Assembly (NCBI GenBank): GCA_035523875.1
Contig: DATKPY010000036.1
Span: 62,001 to 126,000 of the forward strand
DNA from: JASHUC01 sp035523875
GTDB taxonomy: Bacteria > Pseudomonadota > Gammaproteobacteria > Steroidobacterales > Steroidobacteraceae
DNA length: 64,000 nucleotides
Reading direction: 5' to 3'
The translations under genes were made by a program, and so were the position numbers. This document shows positions 1 to 8,434 of the stretch, one piece after another. Position 1 is the first letter of the stretch. Each line of letters starts with the position of its first letter. Under the pieces are notes generated by a model, which did no database searches, was not told the DNA's origin, and saw only the letters and a list, made by a program, of their open reading frames with translations.

Positions 1-99
1 GCGCAACAGGATCCGCTCGGCGCGGACCACTCCGCGGACGCCAAGGTCTTTTTCCGCCCGCGGCGAGCCGGCGTCGCCGTGCGCGCGGTGCGGCCCGGC

Positions 100-984
100 T
101 CAGCGCAGCTTCAGCAGGCGGATCGCATTCTCCTTGAGGATGAGCGGGCGCACTTCCGGCTTGATCGGGAGCTTCTCGAAGTCGGCTAGCCAGCGCTCGG
201 CGGTGAGTGCCGGATAGTCGGTCCCGAAGAGCACACGGTCCTTGAGGAGCGTATTCGCGTACTGCACCAGATTCGGCGCGAAGTACTTTGGCGACCATCC
301 GGAAAGATCGATGTAGGTGTTGGGCTTGTGCGTTGCAATCGCGAGCGCCTCGTCCTGCCACGGAAAGGAGGGATGCGCCATCACGATCGTGAGGCTCGGG
401 AAATCCGCCGCGACATCGTCCAGGTAGATCGGGTTCGAGTACTTGAGCTTGATCCCCATGCCGCCGGGCAGACCCGCGCCCACGCCGGTCTGTCCGGTGT
501 GGAAAAGCGCCGGGAGCCCCGCCTCCGCGATGACCTCGTAGAGCGGATAGGCCTTGCGGTCGTTCGGATAGAAGCCCTGCGCGGAGGGGTGGAACTTGAA
601 GCCGCGCACGCCGTACTCCTCGATGAGCCGCCGCGCCTCGCGCACGCCCATCTTGCCGCGCGCCGGATCGATGCTCGCAAACGGAATGAGCGCATCGTTG
701 TTCTCGGCGGCGGCCTCCGCCACCTCCTCGTTCGCGATGCGCCAGTGGCCGACCTCGGCCTCCATGTCCACGGTGAAGATCACGGCCGCCATGTGCCGCT
801 CGCGGTAGTACTGCGCGACCTCCGCGGGCGTCGGCGGCTTGCCGGAGCGGAAGTATTTCGCCATCGCCTCGTCGAAGGCGTGCGCGCAGGGATCGCGCGG
901 TGCGCGGCCGGAGATGTTGGCGTGCGTGTGAACGTCGATCGCAACCAGCGCATCGAGCTCGAGATTCGCTTGATATTTCGCCAT
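100..984 (-). CDS. amidohydrolase family 2 (ACMSD/COG2159-like) protein
   Basis: A 294-residue metal-dependent hydrolase or decarboxylase of the amidohydrolase-2 superfamily. The N-terminus carries the metal-binding HxH pair (IDVHTHA, near residue 18). Further family signatures are FKFHPSAQ, FHTGQTG, VMAHPSFPW and, near the C-terminus, FGTDYPALT, whose Asp is the usual last metal ligand. The ATG at 984 is chosen because translation upstream of it would run antisense through the LigW-like gene. It is divergent from that gene, 84 bases away. The substrate is not evident; being beside a LigW homologue suggests an aromatic acid or ring-fission product. The family assignment is firm, the function open. 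Confidence 0.85.
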   Translation of the reverse strand: MAKYQANLELDALVAIDVHTHANISGRAPRDPCAHAFDEAMAKYFRSGKPPTPAEVAQYYRERHMAAVIFTVDMEAEVGHWRIANEEVAEAAAENNDALIPFASIDPARGKMGVREARRLIEEYGVRGFKFHPSAQGFYPNDRKAYPLYEVIAEAGLPALFHTGQTGVGAGLPGGMGIKLKYSNPIYLDDVAADFPSLTIVMAHPSFPWQDEALAIATHKPNTYIDLSGWSPKYFAPNLVQYANTLLKDRVLFGTDYPALTAERWLADFEKLPIKPEVRPLILKENAIRLLKLR

Positions 985-1068
985 GTTCCCCGCCCGCGCG
1001 CGCCCGATCCGCCGCGCGCAATTATAATCGTGCGCCGAGCCGCGGCCGCAACGAACGACGGACGAGCC

Positions 1069-2163
1069 ATGACTACGCATCACGCCCCCGAGACCGCCGC
1101 GAAAGGCGGCGCCGCGGCGACGCCCGCGCGCAATCCCGGCTACCTGCGCATTGCGACCGAGGAGGCGTTCGCGCCCCCGGAGATGATCCGGCTCTACCGC
1201 GAGCTCTTGGCCGAGCCGGACCTGGACCCGGGGTTCCGCAGCCTCATGGGCTTTTACGTCACGAGCGATGCCGAGCGGCCGCGCTTCGTGCGCGAGCGCC
1301 TGCAGGACTTGGGCGCGCTGCGCTTGGCGGACATGGAAGCGCGCGGCATCGACCGGCAGGTGATCGCCGTGACCGCTCCCGGCCCGCAGATCCTGCCGCG
1401 CGAGCAAGCGGTCGCGATGGCCGCGCTTGCGAACGATCAGCTCGCCCAAGCGTGCCGCAGCCATCCCGAGCGCTTCACCGGCATGGCCGCCTGCGCACCG
1501 CAGGACCCGAATGCCGCTGCGCGAGAGATCGAGCGGGCGGTGGGCAAGCTCGGCCTGCGCGCGGTCATCATCAATTCGCACATCCAGGGCGAGTACCTCG
1601 ACCATCCGAAATTCTCCCCGCTCCTGGAGGCGACCGAGGCCCTCGGCGTGCCGCTCTATCTGCACCCGAACACCCCGCCGCGCAACATGATCGGCCCGCT
1701 GCTCGAATCGGGGCTCGACGGGGCGATTTTCGGCTTCGGCGTGGAGACGGGGATGCACGCGCTCAGGCTCATCACGAGCGGCACGCTCGATCGGTTCCCC
1801 AAGCTTCAGGTGATCATCGGCCACATGGGCGAGGCGCTGCCGTTCTGGCTCTACCGCCTCGATTACATGCATCAGGCCGGCGTGCGCGCCGCGCGCTACG
1901 ATTTCATGAAGCCGCTCAAGAAGGGCACGGTCTCGCGCTACCTGCGCGAGAACTTCTACATCACCAATTCCGGGGTCGCCTGGGAGCCCGCGATCAGGTT
2001 CACGCAGAGCGTCGTCGGCGTCGACCGCGTGCTCTACGCAATGGACTATCCCTACCAATGCCCGGTGGAGGAAGTCCTCGCGCTCGATGCGATGGGCATG
2101 TCCGCCGCGGACAAGAAGAAATTCTTCCAGACGAATGCGGAGCGGGTCTTCGGCTTGGCCTGA
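1069..2163 (+). CDS. ligW: 5-carboxyvanillate decarboxylase-like amidohydrolase (LigW family)
   Basis: A 364-residue protein that resembles Sphingobium LigW along its length: GYLRIATEEAF at the N-terminus, then DGAIFGFGVETGMH, GHMGEALPFWLYRLDY, TNSGVAWEPA, AMDYPYQ and KKKFFQTNAE. LigW is a Mn-dependent enzyme that decarboxylates 5-carboxyvanillate, a product of biphenyl-type (5,5') lignin dimer breakdown, to vanillate. The expected metal ligands are present: Glu31, His199 and Asp326, with His252 in the GHMGE motif; their spacing matches LigW with an offset of 11-12 residues. It starts at ATG 1069 and ends 14 bases before the convergent ThDP gene. Gamma-resorcylate decarboxylase is the main alternative. 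No LigX/LigZ/LigY genes for the earlier biphenyl steps are in the window. Confidence 0.85.
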   Translation: MTTHHAPETAAKGGAAATPARNPGYLRIATEEAFAPPEMIRLYRELLAEPDLDPGFRSLMGFYVTSDAERPRFVRERLQDLGALRLADMEARGIDRQVIAVTAPGPQILPREQAVAMAALANDQLAQACRSHPERFTGMAACAPQDPNAAAREIERAVGKLGLRAVIINSHIQGEYLDHPKFSPLLEATEALGVPLYLHPNTPPRNMIGPLLESGLDGAIFGFGVETGMHALRLITSGTLDRFPKLQVIIGHMGEALPFWLYRLDYMHQAGVRAARYDFMKPLKKGTVSRYLRENFYITNSGVAWEPAIRFTQSVVGVDRVLYAMDYPYQCPVEEVLALDAMGMSAADKKKFFQTNAERVFGLA

Positions 2164-2177
2164 GGCGCGCGCCCGCG

Positions 2178-3896
2178 CTACAGGTGCGCTAGCCAGGCGT
2201 CGACCACGGCTGCACGGCGCTCCTCGCGCACGGCGCGGAGCGCGCGCTCGAGCGCGCCGTCGAGCTCCTCGGGACGCTTGACGGTCTCGGCGAGCGCGCC
2301 GCCCGCGGCGGCGGCGATCCCGGCGTAATCGGGCGGCGGATCGAAGCTCACGCTCAAGTCCTCCGCGCGGCTCGCGAAACCCTCCGGGTGCACGCCGAGC
2401 GTCGAGAACTTGGGCGCGCGCCAACCCCGATTGTTGTAGACGACCTGCAGGAAGGGCGTGCGGTAGCGCCGCGCCATCCAGTGCACGCTCGAGGGCACGG
2501 AGAACATGTACGAGCCGTCGCCCGTGAGCGCGACGATGAGCTCATCGGGCCGCGCGAGCTTCGCGCCCACCGCCGCCCCGCCGTTCCAGCCGAGCGAGCC
2601 GCCGCCCTGCGTGAAGAGCGTCCCCGGACGCGTGCGGCCCGCGTGATTCGCGATCACGTGGAAATTCGTGACGCCCTCGCTCAAGACGATCGCATCGACG
2701 CCGATCGCCTCGCGTACGCGCGCGGTCAGGTACTCGGGGGTGAGCGTGTCGGCCGTCGGCCGCTCGAGCCGCTCGAGCTCCCCGCTTCGCTCCGCGTGCC
2801 GCCGGGCGTAGTGCGCGGTGCGCTCGGCGATGCCGGCCGAATCGAGCGGCATCGAGTCGAGCTCGTCGTTCACCTGCCTGAGCGCAACCGCGGCATCCGC
2901 GCGGAAAACGTGGCGCGCGTGGATGTACCAAAGCGGCATCTGGGCTTTGAGCGGATCGGTATCGATGTGCAGGATCAGCGCCCGATCGCTCGGGCGATTG
3001 ATCTGCGGGATCCACGGCACGTCGGAATCGACGACGAGGATCGTGTCGGCCTCCGCGAGCGCGGGGTTCTGGCGCTTCTCGTTCCACTGGCAGCCCTGGT
3101 AGAGCGCCTCGGTGGGCGGAAAGTTGATCTGGCTCGGCACGGATTCGAGCACCCCGATCCCGAGGCGCGTGCACAGACGCACGAGCTCGGTCACCGCCAC
3201 GGGGTTGCGCCCGGCGTAGGAGGTGACGACGAGCGGGCGGCGGGCTCGAGAGAGCGTCTGCGCAATGTGGCGCGCATCCTCCGGCACGAGCGCCATGCGC
3301 GCCACCGCCGGCCACTCCGCGAGCTCGATGCGCACCGGGGCGATCTCGGCCTCGAGCACCTCGCGTGCGGCGGTCAAGTACACCGGACCCTTCGGCTCGC
3401 TCAAGGCGAACTGCAGAGCGCGGTGCACGATCTGCTTGGCGTTCGCGCCCATGCGGATCTCGTGGTCGTAGCGCATGTAGCCGCGCACGAGGCCGCGCTG
3501 ATCGAAGACATCCTGGATCCAGTGGATGAACTCGTTGCGGCTGCCGCGCCCCTCGCCCTCCTGGGTGGCGGGCGAGGCGCCTGCGAGGATGAGCACGGGC
3601 ACGCGGCCCTTGGCGGCGTTGTGAATCGCGCCGCCCAGCTGCTGCGTGCCGCACTCGACGTGCACGAGCACGGCCTGCGGGCGTCCGCTCGCAAGCGCGA
3701 AGCCGTGCGCGGCGCTCAAGGCCACCATCTCGTCGGGACAGGTGATGAGGGCGGGGAAATGCTCGCGGCGCCCCGCGGCGCTGGCCTCCGCGAGCGTCTC
3801 GAGGAACGCGCTGTGGTCGCTCCCGAGGTTCGCGAAGACGTATTCCATCCCCGCCTCATGCAGGGCCTCGAGGATCGCGGTGCTCGTCGTGTACAT
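2178..3896 (-). CDS. thiamine diphosphate-dependent decarboxylase/lyase (acetolactate synthase/benzoylformate decarboxylase-like)
   Basis: A 572-residue enzyme with the three-domain plan of the ThDP pyruvate-oxidase superfamily. The N-terminal Pyr domain has the catalytic Glu56 in CPDEMVALSAAHG, the middle domain reads VVTSYAGRNPVAV, and the C-terminal PP domain has the ThDP-Mg motif GDGSYMF (around residue 465) ending in NNRGW. It starts at ATG 3896, 13 bases after the MFS gene, and is the last gene of the operon SnoaL-dioxygenase-MFS-ThDP. The substrate cannot be read from sequence. Candidates are an aromatic 2-oxo acid (benzoylformate-like), or carboligation or lysis of aldehydes made by the upstream genes. 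The superfamily call is firm, the reaction speculative. Confidence 0.85.
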   Translation of the reverse strand: MYTTSTAILEALHEAGMEYVFANLGSDHSAFLETLAEASAAGRREHFPALITCPDEMVALSAAHGFALASGRPQAVLVHVECGTQQLGGAIHNAAKGRVPVLILAGASPATQEGEGRGSRNEFIHWIQDVFDQRGLVRGYMRYDHEIRMGANAKQIVHRALQFALSEPKGPVYLTAAREVLEAEIAPVRIELAEWPAVARMALVPEDARHIAQTLSRARRPLVVTSYAGRNPVAVTELVRLCTRLGIGVLESVPSQINFPPTEALYQGCQWNEKRQNPALAEADTILVVDSDVPWIPQINRPSDRALILHIDTDPLKAQMPLWYIHARHVFRADAAVALRQVNDELDSMPLDSAGIAERTAHYARRHAERSGELERLERPTADTLTPEYLTARVREAIGVDAIVLSEGVTNFHVIANHAGRTRPGTLFTQGGGSLGWNGGAAVGAKLARPDELIVALTGDGSYMFSVPSSVHWMARRYRTPFLQVVYNNRGWRAPKFSTLGVHPEGFASRAEDLSVSFDPPPDYAGIAAAAGGALAETVKRPEELDGALERALRAVREERRAAVVDAWLAHL

Positions 3897-3909
3897 GGCG
3901 GGGCCGATC

Positions 3910-5304
3910 TTAGCTCCACTGCTCGATGCGGGCGACGCTCCGCGCATAGGGCTTGAGGCCCGCCCACATGAGCGCGACTGCGATCGGCCCGAGTGTGGCC
4001 GCCGTGAGCATGATCGACTCGCCCACCTTCGCCTCCGAGTGCACGACGTAATTGGTGACGAGACCGATGATGAGCGGTGCCAGTCCGGAACCGAAGACAT
4101 TGAAGATGAACAGAAAGAGCGCGGTCACCTGACCGCGCATCTCGTTCGGCGTGATGATCTGCAGCGCCGCGTTCTGCGGCCCCGGAGCGAATCCCGCGAC
4201 GAGATAGCTCGCGCCCATCACGACCATCGCCCAGGTGCCGTTCGGCATGAGCGGCATGAGAATCGCGAGCGGCACGAACGCGGTGACCGAGAGCGTCGTG
4301 ACGAGGAGGTAGGCGCTCTTGAATCCGCGCTTGCCGAGCCACTCGGAGAGCATGCTGCCCGGGATGAGCCCGATCGGCCACAGCACGAGAAACAGTACGC
4401 CACTCAGGTAGGCGTAATGCGGAATGGTCCATCCGTAGGTGCGCACGAAGAAGGTCGGGCCCCAGTTCATGATGCCGAACGTGACGACCGATTCGAAGGC
4501 GAGGCCGAGGAACATCGAGGCGTAGGCGCCCCAGTTCTGCCTCATGTAGCGCAGCACCTCGCGCACCGGAATGGCGCGCCGGGACTGCGCGGCGGCGGCG
4601 GGCTCGATGCGCATGCGGCCGCGGCGCGGCGGCTCCATCATCGTCGTCGCGAGCACCGCCACGATGAGCCCCGGGAGGCCGACCAGAAAGAACGTGAGCT
4701 GCCAGCCGTGCACCTCGCCCACGAGCGGAACGTGATAGGAGTGCGTGCCCGCGATCATGGAGATGATGAGGCCGGTGAGGATCGTGGCGAGTCCATTGCC
4801 CGCGACGAAGCCGAACTGCATGACGGAGATCGCCCGCGCGAGGCGCTGCGGCGGGAACATGTCCGCCATCATCGAGTAGGTGGCCGGCCCGTTGCCGGCC
4901 TCGCCCACCCCCACGCCGACGCGACAGGCGAACATTACCCACAGATTGCGCGTGAGCCCGGACGCCGCGCTCATGAGGCTCCAGGCCCCGATGCTGAAGG
5001 CGATGATGGCCTTGCGGCTGCGGCTGTCGACGAGCCGTGCGATCGGGAGACCGAGAAAGAGATAGAAGATGATGAACGCCGGGCCCATGAGCAGGCCCAC
5101 CATCGTGTCGCTCAAGTGCAGGTCCTGCTTGATCGGTTGCACGAGAAGCGCGATCACGCCGCGGTCCAGAAACAGAAACGTGAGCCCGATTGCGAACACC
5201 CCGACCGCGTACCAGGCCTTCGCCGGCGGCGGCCACGGCTGCTCCGCGGCCCCGGGAGCGGCGTGCGGCGTCTCGACGGCCGCGGCTTGCTCGACTCGCT
5301 TCAT
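3910..5304 (-). CDS. MFS transporter, spinster/aromatic-acid uptake type
   Basis: A 464-residue major facilitator with about twelve hydrophobic segments. The first contains FLFLDRGVIALL, and the loop after segment 2 carries GLPIARLVDSRSRK, a version of the MFS signature loop. ATG 5304 is preferred over TTG 5320 because the A/G-rich Shine-Dalgarno tract AAGGGGGGG lies directly before it. It sits 18 bases downstream of the lignostilbene-dioxygenase-type gene and 13 bases upstream of the ThDP gene, so it is almost certainly co-transcribed with both. The natural inference is inner-membrane uptake of the aromatic dimer or monomer processed by the operon. Substrate specificity is not visible in the sequence. 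Confidence 0.9.
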   Translation of the reverse strand: MKRVEQAAAVETPHAAPGAAEQPWPPPAKAWYAVGVFAIGLTFLFLDRGVIALLVQPIKQDLHLSDTMVGLLMGPAFIIFYLFLGLPIARLVDSRSRKAIIAFSIGAWSLMSAASGLTRNLWVMFACRVGVGVGEAGNGPATYSMMADMFPPQRLARAISVMQFGFVAGNGLATILTGLIISMIAGTHSYHVPLVGEVHGWQLTFFLVGLPGLIVAVLATTMMEPPRRGRMRIEPAAAAQSRRAIPVREVLRYMRQNWGAYASMFLGLAFESVVTFGIMNWGPTFFVRTYGWTIPHYAYLSGVLFLVLWPIGLIPGSMLSEWLGKRGFKSAYLLVTTLSVTAFVPLAILMPLMPNGTWAMVVMGASYLVAGFAPGPQNAALQIITPNEMRGQVTALFLFIFNVFGSGLAPLIIGLVTNYVVHSEAKVGESIMLTAATLGPIAVALMWAGLKPYARSVARIEQWS

Positions 5305-5322
5305 CGGCCCCCCCTTAGTCAA

Positions 5323-6765
5323 TCAGCCGAGCGCCTCTGCCGGCACCCAGTTGCCGTGCACGCCCACCCGCAGGCGCAACGGAATGCGGATGCGTGCGAC
5401 GGGTCCGCGCCCGATGTGCGCCGCCTCGACGACGAACATCTCCGTCTGATGCTCATCGTGCAGATCGACGAGGAAAGCGAGATAGCCCTCGTGCCCGGGT
5501 TGGCGCGAGGGAATGTGGACGTGCTCCTGAACGGTCGAGCGCGGGTCCATCGGCAGCCGCTCGAGCCGGCCGCTCTTCACCTCGAGCCGCAGGATCGTGT
5601 TGAAGCCCGCGCCCACCGGGCCTGCGATGAGCGGCGGGCCGACGCTCGGATCGAAGGTCTGGTAGTAGCCGACCTCGTAGTCGCGCAGATGGTCGCGCTC
5701 GGCGACCCGCGGCATGTCCCCGCTCGGCCCGAGCCGGGATTGTTCCCAGCGCTCGCCCGGCTTGCCCAAGTCGAACGTCCAGCGCACGAGGTCACCGCTC
5801 ATCTCCTGCGGGGAGACTCTGAGCCCCGAGGCCTCTTGAATGAACGGAAAGGGATTGACGTTCGCCACCCCGAAGTCGAGGTGCACCCGTGCGCCCTCGG
5901 TGTAGGCGTTCATGAAGTGATACGCCATGCAGGCCGGGCCGCGGAACCAGCGCAGGTCCTTGACGCTCCCGGTGCGCGGCATGATGCCCACGTAGGTGGG
6001 CAAGGACGGCTCCCACACCCAGTGCGCGCCGCCCGCCTTCAGCCGCTCGAGGCTCGCGGTCGTCGGAAACACCGGAAAGATCACGTGCTCCTGAGTGAGC
6101 GCGAAATCGTGCATCTGCGCGCAGTAGGGCACCTCGAACCACTCCTCGCGCGTGAGGCGCCCTGCGCGATCGGCGACGCAGAAGGCCACATCGCGCGAGG
6201 CGAGTCCGCTCGCCTCGTAGCCGAAGAAGTAGAGCTCGCCGCTCTCCGGGTCGAGCCGCGTATGCGCGGTCATCGTCTCGCTCTTGAGCTTCCCCTCGAA
6301 GTCCCACTCCCCGCGCGTCTCGAGCGTGTGCGGATCGAGCTCCATGGCGTGGCTGTCTTCCTTGAGCGCGAGCAGCCGCCCGCCGTGGAAGATCGGCGTC
6401 GTGTTGTACACGGCGCGCGATTTGCCGCGCACGCTCGGGTCGTCGGTGTAGGGGTTGCGATACAGGCCGTAGAGCGAGCGGCGCGCCGCGCGCTCGAGCT
6501 TCCAGCGCTGCGATTGGATGTAGCGCTGCCGGAAGTCGACGTGTCCGCCGGCGAAGCGCAGCATCCGCACCATGCCGTCGCCGCTCAAATAGGTATCGTG
6601 GCCGAGCAGCGGCGGGAATTGTGGATCGGGGACCGTCTGGTACCAGCTGCCGCGAATCTCCTCAGGCAGCGTGCCCTCGACGACGAGGTCGAACACCTCG
6701 CACTCGATGCGCGAGGGCTCGTTGTAGCCGCTGAAATCCATCGAGCGCGGAAAGCCCCTACTCAT
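5323..6765 (-). CDS. carotenoid oxygenase family, lignostilbene-alpha,beta-dioxygenase type
   Basis: A 480-residue non-haem iron dioxygenase of the carotenoid cleavage family. The four His iron ligands are identifiable: His168 (TAHTR), His218 (QMHDF), His282 (AYHFMNAY) and His470 (GVHGNW), nearly the spacing of characterised bacterial stilbene-cleaving enzymes. Tyr102 (LYRNPYTDD) and Lys135 (LLALKEDS) match the pair that binds the 4-hydroxyl group in lignostilbene/resveratrol-cleaving members, arguing for a 4-hydroxystilbene rather than a carotenoid. Cleavage of lignostilbene gives two vanillin molecules. ATG 6765 overlaps the end of the upstream SnoaL gene by 8 bases, indicating translational coupling. 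The alignment positions are recalled, not computed. Confidence 0.88.
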   Translation of the reverse strand: MSRGFPRSMDFSGYNEPSRIECEVFDLVVEGTLPEEIRGSWYQTVPDPQFPPLLGHDTYLSGDGMVRMLRFAGGHVDFRQRYIQSQRWKLERAARRSLYGLYRNPYTDDPSVRGKSRAVYNTTPIFHGGRLLALKEDSHAMELDPHTLETRGEWDFEGKLKSETMTAHTRLDPESGELYFFGYEASGLASRDVAFCVADRAGRLTREEWFEVPYCAQMHDFALTQEHVIFPVFPTTASLERLKAGGAHWVWEPSLPTYVGIMPRTGSVKDLRWFRGPACMAYHFMNAYTEGARVHLDFGVANVNPFPFIQEASGLRVSPQEMSGDLVRWTFDLGKPGERWEQSRLGPSGDMPRVAERDHLRDYEVGYYQTFDPSVGPPLIAGPVGAGFNTILRLEVKSGRLERLPMDPRSTVQEHVHIPSRQPGHEGYLAFLVDLHDEHQTEMFVVEAAHIGRGPVARIRIPLRLRVGVHGNWVPAEALG

Positions 6766-7456
6766 GAGGCTTCCCCGTGACCGGATGCACGTAGTGGAAC
6801 GGCACCACGGCGGTGTCGGGCCAGAACGCCGGACGCTCGGGCGTGATCTCATCGGGTCCGCCCGGATCCTGCGGATACGTCTTGGTGAAGAACGGGCCCT
6901 CGTGAGGCTTACTGTGCGCCCAGCCGGTCTCGTAGTCGGCCTGCCAGGCGAGACAGTAGTTGAGGATGCGGATCCTCCACACCCCGTGCTCGCGCACGTA
7001 GAGGTTCTCGTACACCCCCGCCTCCCACCACTGCAGCGGCAGCCCCGCCGAGCGGTCGGGCTTGCTCGTGTGGCTCCCGCCTTGAAGGAATGCGCGGAAT
7101 CGCCCCTGCGCGCTCGAGCGGTCGGGAGCGACATCGATGATGTCCTGAAGCTGCTGATGATCGAGGAGCAACCCGTAGACGGGGCCGTTCTTGCCGCGCG
7201 TGAAGGTCGTGCGGAACCGATCGACGTAGAGACGCTTTACCCCGCGCTCCTTGCCGCGGAAGATGCCGCCCATGAAGCGGACCTCCCCGTCGTCGGCGAA
7301 GAGGTCGACGACCTCCTGATACTTCCCCTTGTCCATGTAATAGCCGTAGGCGAACTGCAGCCGCCGCACGGCCTCAACGTCCTGCATCCGCGCGAGCTCG
7401 AGCCCAAGCCGCTCGACTTCGGCGCGCAGCGCCTCGACTTCGCCGTTGCTGCTCAT
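6758..7456 (-). CDS. SnoaL/NTF2-fold protein, candidate gamma-formaldehyde lyase (LdpA/LsdE-like)
   Basis: A 232-residue cytoplasmic NTF2/SnoaL-fold protein without signal peptide. A predicted N-terminal helix (VEALRAEVERLGLELARM) leads to a core with LQFAYGYYMDKG, VVDLFADDGEV, IDVAPDRSSAQGRFR, VYENLYVREHGVWRI and a C-terminal PFHYVHPVTGKP. It is the first gene of its operon, behind a GAGGGG ribosome site, and overlaps the dioxygenase gene by 8 bases. In sphingomonads, small SnoaL-fold enzymes (LdpA, LsdE) deformylate diarylpropane lignin dimers to lignostilbene, the substrate of the neighbouring enzyme type. The fold is fairly clear; the lyase role is inferred from context. A paralogue of equal length lies at 8435-9133. 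Confidence 0.75.
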   Translation of the reverse strand: MSSNGEVEALRAEVERLGLELARMQDVEAVRRLQFAYGYYMDKGKYQEVVDLFADDGEVRFMGGIFRGKERGVKRLYVDRFRTTFTRGKNGPVYGLLLDHQQLQDIIDVAPDRSSAQGRFRAFLQGGSHTSKPDRSAGLPLQWWEAGVYENLYVREHGVWRIRILNYCLAWQADYETGWAHSKPHEGPFFTKTYPQDPGGPDEITPERPAFWPDTAVVPFHYVHPVTGKPHE

Positions 7457-7472
7457 CGCATCCCCTCGATCG

Positions 7473-7494
7473 GCTCACGGGCGTGTGAGCTCAC
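7473..7494. promoter_or_regulatory. palindromic candidate operator between divergent catabolic operons
   Basis: The 116-base gap between the two divergent operons contains GCTCAC (7473-7478), six bases, then the perfect 10-base palindrome GTGAGCTCAC (7485-7494). The half-site GTGAGC/GCTCAC therefore appears three times in 22 bases, an arrangement typical of a dimeric repressor or activator site. It lies 17-38 bases upstream of the SnoaL gene start at 7456, where it could control both directions. The repeat is directly visible; its function is inferred. Confidence 0.4.
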
Positions 7495-7572
7495 TCTAGC
7501 AGATCACCGTCGCCCGTCCGCTTGCCTTAAACTCGTTCGCTGATCGAGCGGGGGCGCTCGGGGCGGGCGGCT

Positions 7573-8403
7573 ATGACAGGTCAATTCGCGGGCGAGGTCG
7601 CGGTCGTCACCGGCGCCGGGCGCGGCTTCGGCAAGGCGATCGCGTTGAGGTTCGCCCGCGAGGGTGCGGCGGTCACCTTCACTTCGCGCACGCGCGCCGA
7701 GCTCGACCGGGCGGTCGCCGAGGCCGAGGGCGCCGGTGCGCGCGCGCTCGCGGTGCCGGGGGATGTGACCGAGCTGCGCGACGTGGACCGGGTGGTCGCG
7801 GCGACCGAAGCGCGCTTTGGCCCGGTCACATTGCTCGTGAGCAACGCCGGCGTCCCGGGACCCTTCGGACCGCTGTGGCTCGTCGATCCGGAAGCCTGGT
7901 GGGCGGCGCAGCAGGTGCATATCCGCGCACCCTTCCTCTACATCCGGCGCGTCGTGCCCGGCATGATCGAGCGGCGCGCGGGCCGGATCATTATCGTCTC
8001 GGCGCTCGCGAGCCGCCTCGTCGCCCCCTACCTCTCGGCGTACTGCACCGGAAAGATCGCGCAGACGCGCATCACGGCGGAGCTCGCGGCCGAGACGAAG
8101 GGCCTGGGGGTCAGCATTTTCGCGATCGATCCGGGCTTCGTGTACACGGGGATCGCGGAGGAGACCATGAACTCCCCCGATGCGCAGCGCTGGCTTCCGG
8201 GCATGGTCGCGCGCATCCGCGAGCGCAGGGATTCCCCGCACCGCGAGACCGACCTCGCGCGCTGCACGCAGCGCTGTCTCGACCTCGCCTCCGGCCGCTA
8301 CGATGCGCTCACCGGACGCTACATGGAGCTCGACGACGACATCGAGGCGATGCGGCGCGAGGCGCTTGCCGGGACCGCGGCGTCGGGGACCGCGACCAGG
8401 TGA
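7573..8403 (+). CDS. short-chain dehydrogenase/reductase
   Basis: A 276-residue classical SDR. The Rossmann motif TGAGRGFG is at the N-terminus, SNAG follows around residue 90, the catalytic Ser is in IIIVSALAS and YCTGK gives the Tyr-xxx-Lys pair. The tail after about residue 190 is longer than in many SDRs. It opens the plus-strand operon with the second SnoaL-fold gene 31 bases downstream and diverges from the dioxygenase operon. It may oxidise or epimerise a benzylic alcohol of a lignin dimer before deformylation, which would fit a stereoselective lyase, but this is inference. NAD versus NADP preference is not assigned. Confidence 0.88.
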   Translation: MTGQFAGEVAVVTGAGRGFGKAIALRFAREGAAVTFTSRTRAELDRAVAEAEGAGARALAVPGDVTELRDVDRVVAATEARFGPVTLLVSNAGVPGPFGPLWLVDPEAWWAAQQVHIRAPFLYIRRVVPGMIERRAGRIIIVSALASRLVAPYLSAYCTGKIAQTRITAELAAETKGLGVSIFAIDPGFVYTGIAEETMNSPDAQRWLPGMVARIRERRDSPHRETDLARCTQRCLDLASGRYDALTGRYMELDDDIEAMRREALAGTAASGTATR

Positions 8404-8434
8404 CACGCTCCGCCGCCGGCAAAGGGGATCTCGT

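Noticed and set aside
1..99. Possible end of another gene at the left edge
   Set aside because: No motif or convincing frame could be supported in 99 bases.
985..2424. Long minus-strand open frame continuing upstream of the first amidohydrolase
   Set aside because: It runs antisense through the LigW-like gene and its translation is Arg/Ala-rich with no family motif; the real gene starts at 984.
3646..6780. A 1044-residue plus-strand open frame
   Set aside because: It is antisense to the MFS and dioxygenase genes, full of His/Arg/Glu runs typical of frame shadows in GC-rich DNA.
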